NCBI GenBank assembly: GCA_001799195.1
Contig: MGSU01000247.1
Span: 1 to 37,967 of the forward strand
DNA length: 37,967 nucleotides
Direction of reading: 5' to 3'
Origin: Deltaproteobacteria bacterium RIFOXYA12_FULL_61_11
GTDB lineage: Bacteria > Bdellovibrionota_F > JAHFAK01 > YA12-FULL-61-11
The notes beneath the pieces are model-generated. The model saw only the letters and a program-made list of their open reading frames with translations, ran no database searches and was not told where the DNA came from. Shown one piece after another: positions 16,658 through 23,276 of this stretch. Each line of letters starts with the position of its first letter. Positions within the stretch are counted from its first letter, which is position 1. Both the position numbers and the translations under genes were made by a program.

Positions 16658-17421
16658 GATTTCTCTCCCTCCGATGGAGTGCTGTTCTTCGCGGACTCCT
16701 CGCCCAACGCAACAGCGGCTTCAAAGAAGCTCTCCGCGTAGTAGTGGGCCTTCCTGCGGACATACCGTGGTAGGATGACGGCGAGGGCGAGCGCACATAG
16801 CGCGATGATCGTGGAGGTGAGGGCCCACAGGATCGGGCGGTCGTACCAGACGAAGGCGGACCAGCATCCTGCGAGACTGGCGAGCGCAAAGATGCCCCAC
16901 ACCCAGCGCAGGCCAGCGAGGTTCCGGGCGAAGCCGTAGTCCACGTTGTGGAGGCGCATCCGTTCCGCCTTGGCCGCTTGCCACAAGCGATTACGCAGCG
17001 CCTGCACTGCATCATTGATTACCGCCTTCAACTCGCCTGCATCACCAGCGTCAACCGCCGCCTGGATGTCGAGCCCCAGCATGGACCGGATGGTCCCGTA
17101 CCACCGCTGCTTCTGCTGCGTGGATACAGACTTGTCGTCTGGATGGAGCCACCGGTTCGTCGGTGCGTCGTGCGGCCAGTCCGGCCAGAGCGCCTCCTGC
17201 AACCGGTTTCCGGCCGCTGAGGCGACGTGCGAAAGCGCGACAGCCAGAATCGCTCCGAGTCCGACGCCTGCCGCGACGACTTTCACCCACTCCATCAAGG
17301 GCGCGCCGAACGCCGCTGAGACCGGGAGCAACGGAAGCACGGACAGGACCGCCGGCAGGAAGCGAGCCTTCCTCTCGTAGTGATCGCTGAGGTTCACGTA
17401 ACTGAGCCAGGTCTTCTTCAT
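16645..17421 (-). CDS. Predicted four-TM membrane protein
   Basis: I do not recognise the family. The 258-residue protein has two hydrophobic pairs: about 21-39 and 46-68, then about 171-192 and 197-218. A soluble, helical stretch of about 100 residues lies between them. Its start at 17421 overlaps the stop of the E2-E1-JAB gene as ATGA, which decides against the longer upstream frame. It sits exactly between the ubiquitin-like enzyme and the methyltransferase. Membrane proteins of this size are frequent effectors in nucleotide- and ubiquitin-linked defence systems, where they act by damaging the membrane; whether this one does is inference. It could equally anchor the complex. Confidence 0.7.
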   Translation of the reverse strand: MKKTWLSYVNLSDHYERKARFLPAVLSVLPLLPVSAAFGAPLMEWVKVVAAGVGLGAILAVALSHVASAAGNRLQEALWPDWPHDAPTNRWLHPDDKSVSTQQKQRWYGTIRSMLGLDIQAAVDAGDAGELKAVINDAVQALRNRLWQAAKAERMRLHNVDYGFARNLAGLRWVWGIFALASLAGCWSAFVWYDRPILWALTSTIIALCALALAVILPRYVRRKAHYYAESFFEAAVALGEESAKNSTPSEGEKSCQS

Positions 17422-19709
17422 GACGACACTCCCTGCAGCAGGTTCTCTTCGCTCTTGATCTCCCCGACGTAGCAACTCGTCCGGCCGGGGTCTCCGACGA
17501 TCATCATCACTGCCGGCAGACCATCGGCCTCCATCAGGCTGGTAAGCCACGCGAAGACCTCCAGATCATCGTGACTCGCGGCGGTGCATGCGCCGCGGGG
17601 ATGGGAGTGCCATTCGCCGACGTACTCGATCATTCCGTGCGTGGTCTGCTGGACGTTATCCACCGCATCTCGAAGGCCCTTGCTCCCGCGGATGTACAAT
17701 GTGGGCCATTCCTCGCTGTCAGGAGGCGACGGCAACGCATCGGCGATGTACAAAATCGACCGCTCGACGTCGAATGACCCGAGGAGCACACCACCCGTCT
17801 CGTTCGGCAGCTTCTGCTCGCGAAGAGCCGAGAGCCTGTCGAGGAGGCCTTCGTCGGTCACGACCTCCCATCCGCCCGCCTGCAGGCGGATCACCGGCCG
17901 GGTGCTTGCCGCGATCCGGCGAACGCTCCCGTCGAGTTCCGCGCGCCAGACCGCGATCAGGGGGCCCGAGTCGCGCAGCCGCTCTCGCAGCGCTCCTGCC
18001 GCGATAGCGGCGTGCAGGGCCACCATGTGCTGAGGGAGGGTGCTGGTGATGTCGCGGCAGGATTGCCCGTAGCGTCGGCGACTCTGCTTCTCTCCGAAGT
18101 GGCCCTCGAGTGCCGGCTCGTCGATCGCCGCCCGGTAGTACTGCATCTCCAGGGCATCGAGCGGAAACCGCCGGTCCTGGTCTTCGGCGATGAGCACGAG
18201 ATCCTTCCCTGACGGGGTCATGAACAGCGATGCCCGCCTGGCGTTGCTGTCGACGTCGCACGCCAGCGTCCTGGCGACGGCTACCGACGTGGACACGTCG
18301 AGAATGGTATCCGCCTCCCGCATCACTCTCGCCAAATCCTCGCTACCCTCACCGGCGCAAAGCACGTCGCGCGGCAAGGCCAAGAAGAGGTTCTCGCCGA
18401 CAATCGAGTTCGCCACGAAGGCCAAGCCCTCGGCCTTGTTGCAGCCGATGAAATGTCCGTCGAGCGCGTGGCGAGCCGCGTTGTGCGGCATGAGCTGGTC
18501 GTGGTCGACTAATGTCCACTGGCCAAAACCGCTTCGGGCCAGGTGAAGGATGGCCTGCGAACCGAGCGCCCCCGCGCCGACTGCGGCAACGCGGAGTTTG
18601 GCGGGAGCATCGTCACCGTTCAGAAAGGCGGCCATCGAGCGGGTCAGATCGGAGGAGACGTTGAGAACGTCGACGGCGACGTCGTCTCCTCGCTTCTCTG
18701 CGTCCGGTTGGAGCAGCCCGGCAACTTCACCTTCGAAAACGTCCCACAGCCCGATTCGTTGCCCGAGATAGCGAATCCGAAGGTCTGCGGAAGCGCCGTG
18801 GTTCGCTGTGGCGTCGCCGAGGTAGAACGCCCAGGTCTCGACGCGCTCCGGCTCGCCTTCGTCCTCCCGCCGCATGGGGACCACGATGACCAGCAGCAGC
18901 CGTGCACCGAGGATCGCGGGGGTGGTCGCGTGCCATTCCTTGATGCGCTCTCGAACCTCCTCGAGCAGGTCGAGCCCGGTGCCGGCCAGGATCGAAGCCA
19001 GGTCGGCAAGAGAGCGAGGACGGCGATGGATTACGCCGTGCGTGTGTGGGGGCGTCCGATGGACGCTTGCCAGCATGTCGAGAGCCGCTCCGTCCGACGG
19101 CGGCTCGGTCTTCGCGATCAGGAACAGGCGCTGCCTTGCGTCCCTGCAGGTCACGAAGAGGCGCTGGGGCGCGTCGGTCGCGTCCCAGGCGGATCGCGGA
19201 AGAACGATGTGGCCCGCGTGCTCCCCAAGGAGCGGCTCCAAAGGCTGATCACCTTGGTGCAGCTCCCCCCGCGCGTTGAGCGCCAGCCACTCCCGGACGC
19301 GATGCACGAACCGCGGAGCGGTCCAGGTGCGCTTGATGTCCTCGTAGCGCTCATCGTAGAGGCAGAGGCTGCGGGGGTACTCCTCAATGTGAAGATTGAG
19401 ATGAGGGACGCGGGGGAAGTCGCGGCGCAGCGCGTAGACGATGGGGAAGGTGGCATCCTGCGCGTCGAAGCGCGCGGCGATTCGCTCCGATGCTCGGATC
19501 GGGTGGAGGGGCACCTGTGACACCTCGACATCAACGTCGAAGACCACCCATTCCGCATCGGCGTCCTTCCGGCACACTACGAAGGAGGCGAAGTCGATGC
19601 GACCCGCCCGAAGCTTCAGCGCCAGGTCCCGGCTCTTCTGGACGCAAAGTTCCTCGGGTTCTATAGGCTCGCCGCCCACATCGAAGAAGGGAGAGCTCAT
19701 CGGTGTCAT
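17418..19709 (-). CDS. E2-E1-JAB fusion: bacterial ubiquitin-like conjugation and deconjugation enzyme
   Basis: The 763-residue protein joins three activities. Residues about 60-165 look like a prokaryotic E2 domain, with candidate catalytic Cys116 in SLCLYDE preceded by HLN (103-105) and followed by a WTAPRFVHRVREWL helix. Residues about 365-580 are an E1/ThiF adenylation domain, with VGAGALGS (377-384) and VDHDQLMPHNAARH, and candidate Cys551 in GQSCRDITS. Residues about 625-750 are a JAB/JAMM isopeptidase: Glu637 in NETGGVLLG and HSHP (701-704) followed by Ser712 and Asp715. Residues 166-360 are unassigned. Such fusions next to MBL genes have been predicted as ubiquitin-like systems. They resemble the Cap2/Cap3 enzymes of type II CBASS, but no CD-NTase gene is present here. 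It overlaps both neighbours by 4 bp. Confidence 0.88.
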   Translation of the reverse strand: MTPMSSPFFDVGGEPIEPEELCVQKSRDLALKLRAGRIDFASFVVCRKDADAEWVVFDVDVEVSQVPLHPIRASERIAARFDAQDATFPIVYALRRDFPRVPHLNLHIEEYPRSLCLYDERYEDIKRTWTAPRFVHRVREWLALNARGELHQGDQPLEPLLGEHAGHIVLPRSAWDATDAPQRLFVTCRDARQRLFLIAKTEPPSDGAALDMLASVHRTPPHTHGVIHRRPRSLADLASILAGTGLDLLEEVRERIKEWHATTPAILGARLLLVIVVPMRREDEGEPERVETWAFYLGDATANHGASADLRIRYLGQRIGLWDVFEGEVAGLLQPDAEKRGDDVAVDVLNVSSDLTRSMAAFLNGDDAPAKLRVAAVGAGALGSQAILHLARSGFGQWTLVDHDQLMPHNAARHALDGHFIGCNKAEGLAFVANSIVGENLFLALPRDVLCAGEGSEDLARVMREADTILDVSTSVAVARTLACDVDSNARRASLFMTPSGKDLVLIAEDQDRRFPLDALEMQYYRAAIDEPALEGHFGEKQSRRRYGQSCRDITSTLPQHMVALHAAIAAGALRERLRDSGPLIAVWRAELDGSVRRIAASTRPVIRLQAGGWEVVTDEGLLDRLSALREQKLPNETGGVLLGSFDVERSILYIADALPSPPDSEEWPTLYIRGSKGLRDAVDNVQQTTHGMIEYVGEWHSHPRGACTAASHDDLEVFAWLTSLMEADGLPAVMMIVGDPGRTSCYVGEIKSEENLLQGVSS

Positions 19710-20836
19710 CCTGCCCGCGGAGCGCTTCGGGACGTAGCGATGATCGCTGCCGTCCGGGTGGTCTTCTTCGGGGTCGCCTTGTCCTTTCCGATCTCGATCA
19801 CCAGCGGCTCGGGCGCCGTGGTGTTCGGGTGCTCCATGGTGACCAGGAACTGGCCGTTGAGGTCGCCCGTGACGCCCTTGTGGTAGTTGGCGGCCTGCCG
19901 ATGGGGCGGCTGCGGGTCCTCGTCCTCATCGCTGCCCGCGGCAGGGATCGGCTTGCTCGTAGAGACGCATATCGCCCCGCTCGCGCCCTGCTCTTCGAAC
20001 AGCCAGGCGACCTGGTCAACTGCCTCGGTCTTGTCCTTGCCTTTTTCTGGGCCGATCGACTTGTAGCTGCAGTGGTGGGGCAGCTTTACGATGTCCCATT
20101 CCAGGCGCTTGTCGTTCTTCTTCGCCTTGGTGATGTCGACGATGTCGGCGAGAACCTCATGAGTCGAGTCGGCGAAAAGGAGCGCCCGGGTGTGCACGCC
20201 TTCGATTTCAAATGTCACTTGAAACACGAGCGAGTCCCCGTTCCGGTCCTCGAGCGTGTTCTCGTCCTGGCGGACGGCGAAAGGGGAGTGGACGAAAAAC
20301 TCGACCTTCTCCACGGCGAGGCTGAACTCGGGGGCGATCTTCCCGGCGTCGGTGATCAGGGCGAGCCGGTCCTCGAGCTTCAGGCCGTTCTCCTCGCACC
20401 ACTTCCGAAGACGCTCGGGGCGGGAGAAGACCCGGATGCCCTTTCCTTCCTTGAAGCGATGTCGCGCCTCTCGCTGGAGGATACGCGCCTCGTCCTCGTC
20501 GGGTGCCTTCTCCGTGATGAGCGCTGCGGGCACCCACATCACATTCATCTTGATGCGGTCGTCGCCCTGGTACTTCTGCGCGTGCCTGAGGTGGAAGAAC
20601 TCGGTCGAGCCACAGAAGTGGTCCTTGTCCAGGTGGGTGAACGCGACCACGTCGTAGTAGTCGCGCTTGCGCTCCTTGAGGTCGGCCCGGAGCAACTCGG
20701 GCAGGTCACACCGAAGATCGTCATCGTCGTCCGGGTCCCGGGTAGCGGCGAAGTCGACCAGAATCGTCCTGCCGCATTCCAGGTCGATCCGACAGCAGTC
20801 GGCGTTCCCGAGGGGGAAGAAAGTCATCTTGTGCAT
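19706..20836 (-). CDS. Metallo-beta-lactamase-fold hydrolase paired with the E2-E1-JAB protein
   Basis: The 376-residue protein shows MBL metal ligands in HLDKDH (68-73), FADSTHE (221-227, Asp223) and PHHC (253-256). A charged insertion lies at about 104-160, and the C-terminal tail is Lys/Ala-rich. It is soluble. AAGGAG precedes the ATG at 20836. The stop overlaps the E2-E1-JAB start as ATGA. MBL proteins are recurrent partners of E2-E1-JAB fusions in comparative surveys, but their substrate is unknown; nucleotide, RNA or DNA cleavage are possible. It shares the operon with a second MBL protein at 9116-10096, which differs in the third ligand motif (PHHG). Confidence 0.87.
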   Translation of the reverse strand: MHKMTFFPLGNADCCRIDLECGRTILVDFAATRDPDDDDDLRCDLPELLRADLKERKRDYYDVVAFTHLDKDHFCGSTEFFHLRHAQKYQGDDRIKMNVMWVPAALITEKAPDEDEARILQREARHRFKEGKGIRVFSRPERLRKWCEENGLKLEDRLALITDAGKIAPEFSLAVEKVEFFVHSPFAVRQDENTLEDRNGDSLVFQVTFEIEGVHTRALLFADSTHEVLADIVDITKAKKNDKRLEWDIVKLPHHCSYKSIGPEKGKDKTEAVDQVAWLFEEQGASGAICVSTSKPIPAAGSDEDEDPQPPHRQAANYHKGVTGDLNGQFLVTMEHPNTTAPEPLVIEIGKDKATPKKTTRTAAIIATSRSAPRAG

Positions 20837-20949
20837 GGAGCGTCTCCTTTGGCGCTTGCTTCACCGCCAGGTGCTCCTTGCAGAAGCGGTCCTTGCGGGT
20901 CGATGGCGATTCCGGCGTGAACCGGGGCTGTCTGTTGTTCGGTCGTCAT
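20824..20949 (-). CDS. 41-codon gene between the nuclease-like and MBL genes
   Basis: This short frame fills what would otherwise be the only gap of more than 100 bp in the operon. Its ATG (20949-20947) overlaps the stop of the upstream gene as ATGA, and its TGA (20826-20824) overlaps the beginning of the MBL gene. It reads MTTEQQTAPVHAG, continues through IAIDPQGPLL and QGAPGGEASAKG, and ends APCTR. It is Gly/Ala/Pro-rich with a Gly-Gly pair at 28-29 and one Cys at 39. I recognise no family. It is too short for a ubiquitin fold, but it could be a peptide substrate or regulator of the E2-E1-JAB enzyme. The alternative is a translated spacer with no product of value. Confidence 0.45.
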   Translation of the reverse strand: MTTEQQTAPVHAGIAIDPQGPLLQGAPGGEASAKGDAPCTR

Positions 20950-21311
20950 GCCGTCCAAACCTCAGCACTTACGTCGAGCTCGCGTAGCCGACGGGTGGCT
21001 GATGCTTTCGAGCCCTCAGGCACGACGACGACGAACACCTGGTCATGCTCGGCCGCGTACGCTGCGAACAACGTCCACTGGTCAGCTGTGTGTTCGTTGT
21101 TGATGGAGTCCGCTGTCTCGACTTCCACGATGATGCCGTCTGCCGTGGCGTCAGGGACGTGGCCGCTGTCCGACCTCTTCCAAATGATCTTGGTTGGCGG
21201 GTCGTAGCCCTTCACGTCGGCCGCCACATTGCAGTACCCCTCGTTCTCGAGGTGGACTGCGACTGCCTTCACCATCTGATCATGGTCAGATTGCGATCTG
21301 CGCTTCGCCAT
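20946..21311 (-). CDS. Small protein with PD-(D/E)XK-nuclease-like pattern, 121 aa
   Basis: The 121-residue protein has a helix at 8-25 (DQMVKAVAVHLENEGY), then GHVPDATADGIIVEVETADSI near 50-70, then a helix around EHTADQWTLFAAYAA and a strand VFVVVVPEGS. The Asp followed by a hydrophobic strand with E-x-E resembles the core of PD-(D/E)XK nucleases, as in small restriction-like proteins, but the usual Lys is not evident, so activity is uncertain. GAGAGGAGC precedes the ATG, which lies 3 bp after the half-HsdS stop. The stop overlaps the 41-codon gene. Together with the half-HsdS gene it opens the operon. Confidence 0.7.
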   Translation of the reverse strand: MAKRRSQSDHDQMVKAVAVHLENEGYCNVAADVKGYDPPTKIIWKRSDSGHVPDATADGIIVEVETADSINNEHTADQWTLFAAYAAEHDQVFVVVVPEGSKASATRRLRELDVSAEVWTA

Positions 21312-21314
21312 GGT

Positions 21315-21962
21315 TCAGCTCCTCTCCGGCAGCTCGGAGACGAGCGCGCCCCTCAATAGGGTGTTGGCCACTTCGCGCCCCAGCATGCGACGCCGTTCGG
21401 CAGCTTCGATGGCGGCGACGTAGTGGTCCTCGGCGGCTCGCACCAACTCTGCGATTTGCTGTTGCACCTCCAAAGGCGGCACGGGCACCTCAAGCCGTCC
21501 GACGCTCTTGGGGCTGAGCGCGAGGCCAAGAGTGGATGACCGGCTTCGACCCAGCAACGCGGCCTGGCCTCGCGGGCTTTGAAGGAAGGCGAAGAGCACG
21601 GGCGCCAGGAGGTCGGGCCCGGTACGGATACCGATCAGGTTTGAACTGAGTACGGCACCGTGCGCCTCCTCGGCAATGCACGCGACCTTTAGCTGACTAC
21701 CTCTGCACGTGATGACCACGTCACCGGCGTGAACCTGATAGCGGTCGGCAGAGTAGCCCTTGGGCACCGGGCGAGCCTCAAGCCTCTCGATGGGCGGCAC
21801 ACGTCCCTCACTCAGGTCCCGCACGTTGATCAAGGGCACGGAGTGGTGCTCGTCAGCGGCGGCGGCACGTCGAGAGGATGCCAGACCGACGAAGATAACC
21901 TTCGCAACGTCGGCCAGGCGACGACTGGGGCAAGCGGCGGTGCTGGTGGAAGAGCGCCTCAT
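21315..21962 (-). CDS. Half-length HsdS-like specificity protein
   Basis: This protein (215 residues from 21962, or 221 from the ATG at 21980) has one target recognition domain (including VPLINVRDLSEG and YQVHAGDVVITCRGS) followed by one conserved helix ending VPVPPLEVQQQIAELVRAAEDHYVAAIEAAERRRML. That is half of a normal HsdS. Half-subunits can dimerise to read a palindromic site or may be inactive remnants. No hsdM lies beside it; the only hsdM is seven genes downstream. The start is uncertain: a strong promoter overlaps the 21980 ATG, so the ATG at 21962, where transcription would begin, is favoured. Confidence 0.75.
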   Translation of the reverse strand: MRRSSTSTAACPSRRLADVAKVIFVGLASSRRAAAADEHHSVPLINVRDLSEGRVPPIERLEARPVPKGYSADRYQVHAGDVVITCRGSQLKVACIAEEAHGAVLSSNLIGIRTGPDLLAPVLFAFLQSPRGQAALLGRSRSSTLGLALSPKSVGRLEVPVPPLEVQQQIAELVRAAEDHYVAAIEAAERRRMLGREVANTLLRGALVSELPERS

Positions 21963-21969
21963 GTCCACC

Positions 21970-21997
21970 AGTTTAGTCATTGCGTGCTGTATGTCAA
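21970..21997 (-). promoter_or_regulatory. Strong sigma-70-type promoter of the defence operon
   Basis: On the minus strand -35 TTGACA (21997-21992) and -10 TAAACT (21975-21970) are separated by 16 bp. The expected start, about 21963, coincides with the ATG at 21962, which suggests a leaderless transcript. This is the only good promoter I see ahead of the eleven-gene unit. An AT-rich stretch (22000-22050) lies just upstream. Confidence 0.55.
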
Positions 21998-22170
21998 GTC
22001 CAAAAATGCTGTACGGGAATACAACGATATATTTCAGATATCATAGCAGTCCTCCAACACCCCCTCCTGATGTCTGTGGTCAGCAGGGTGTGGTTGAGGA
22101 GTTGGGTGATCCTCGCGCGGAGGGGTAGACCCACAGCTCTGGCCGAGGTGGCTTCTCGTCGGGTCTCCGC

Positions 22171-22497
22171 TCATTGCCGCTCCAAAGTCGTGATGACGTG
22201 GGCGCTCCCGCGTTCGATGGAGTTCAGGACCATGTTGAGGCCCACCACGGAGCGGCCGAGCCGTCCCAGACCTGTCACCACCACCACGTCGATCTCGCCC
22301 GAGGAGATTGCCCCGAGAAGCGAGGCCAGGCCGGGCCCAGGTCCGCCGCTACCGGACACGTTCACGTCTCGATATTCATGCACGATCACGCCGTCTCCAC
22401 GTTCGGCCACCGCAGCTCTCGCCGAGGTGATCTGCCGTTCCGCAGCAGCTGGACCGCCAGCCGCCGTGCGCGCGTACACGGCGTACCGGATCTTCAT
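22171..22497 (-). pseudogene. Degenerate serine-resolvase catalytic domain
   Basis: The frame encodes the N-terminal resolvase fold only: YAVYARTAAGG at the start, then ERQITSARAAV and IDVVVVTGLGRLGRS. In active resolvases the first motif is Y-x-R-x-S; here the serine position is Ala, and the DNA-binding C-terminal part is missing, since the protein stops after 108 residues. It should be unable to cut DNA. The ATG at 22497 has a very close GGGAG; a TTG at 22521 has better spacing from GGAGGG. It lies between the defence operon and the tRNA and is most likely a relic of an earlier recombinase. A retained regulatory role is possible but not supported. Confidence 0.7.
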
Positions 22498-22763
22498 CGT
22501 CTCCCTGTAGTCGCGGCTCAAAGTTGTTCCCTCCTCTCCTGGCGCCCGAGGTTCGGAGGCCAGGTCGACCGCGCGAGCTCCGCGGCTCCGAGAGCCATGA
22601 AGGGGTTTTCTGTTGGGGAAGGCAACTCTGAAAGGCACTCCCGTTCTCGGATTGGTCGTCTGCGTGCTGCCCCGATCTGGAACGTCCTCAACGAGTGGGA
22701 CGCTGGCGGGCTATGCGGTCGGCGTTGACGACACGTAGTCCGCGATCACGCCGGCGGCACCCC

Positions 22764-22817
22764 CTGTCAACCAAGCCTTCCGGCCCTTGCCCGTCGAGGC
22801 CCTCGCTGTCAACCAAG
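22764..22817. repeat. 12-bp direct repeat pair near the tRNA
   Basis: CTGTCAACCAAG occurs at 22764-22775 and again at 22806-22817, 42 bp apart, in the gene-free junction. The role is unknown; recombinase core sites or remnants of duplication are possible. Confidence 0.45.
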
Positions 22818-22977
22818 GCCCCGTGCTCTCTCCCCGCTCTCGGCTTCGGAGAGCACGATCGGCCCCGAGACGGCGTGCCGGAGGTCGTCTCCGTGATCTC
22901 CGCGAGCGCGGTGCCGAGAGCAAGCGACGAGGGGCGGGAGGCGGAAAGGCCCGCGAGAACTGGCCCTTCTACGACGA

Positions 22978-23003
22978 AGCCCCGGCGGTTGCCCGCCGGG
23001 GCT
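22978..23003 (-). terminator. Hairpin terminator downstream of tRNA-Asn
   Basis: The minus strand folds as AGCCCCGGCGG, a short loop, then CCGCCGGGGCT, followed by TTCGT. The stem has 11 GC-rich pairs, but the T-run is short. It lies 45 bp beyond the tRNA 3' end. Confidence 0.6.
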
Positions 23004-23018
23004 CCTGTAAACCATGAA

Positions 23019-23038
23019 GCCCACCCGAGTTGGTGGGC
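23019..23038 (-). terminator. Second hairpin directly after tRNA-Asn
   Basis: The minus strand reads GCCCACC, AACTCG, GGTGGGC and then TTCAT. This 7-bp stem begins 10 bp after the tRNA CCA and may act in tRNA 3' processing or as a weak terminator. Confidence 0.45.
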
Positions 23039-23047
23039 GACTTTGAA

Positions 23048-23123
<76 letters not shown>

Positions 23124-23276
23124 TCATGGCCGGCTTTCGCCGACGAGGCGACGTATAGCCGAAGGGGTGGGTGGTGTCAAGCGCAAACAAGGGCATGGAC
23201 TGGATCATCCGTCTTCACGGGGGGAATAGATGGGAGTAGTGAAGGTAGGGAACACGGCATCAAACGGGGGCACTGA

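Larger units (their letters stand above)
22522..23047. other. Gene-free junction between the island and tRNA-Asn
   Basis: About 525 bp hold no convincing gene; the frames present lack ribosome binding sites and familiar motifs. The stretch contains a 12-bp direct repeat, CTGTCAACCAAG, at 22764-22775 and 22806-22817, and two GC-rich hairpins (22978-23003 and 23019-23038) downstream of the tRNA. It probably marks the island end. Confidence 0.5.

Noticed and set aside
16645-20836. Type II CBASS
   Set aside because: An E1/E2/JAB enzyme and a membrane protein are present, but there is no CD-NTase gene anywhere in the window, and E2, E1 and JAB are in a single chain rather than Cap2 plus Cap3.
22711-22923. 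70-codon minus-strand frame in the junction
   Set aside because: The start is a TTG with no binding site, and the sequence is Arg-rich without a motif. The repeated WLT-type segment reflects the 12-bp DNA repeat.
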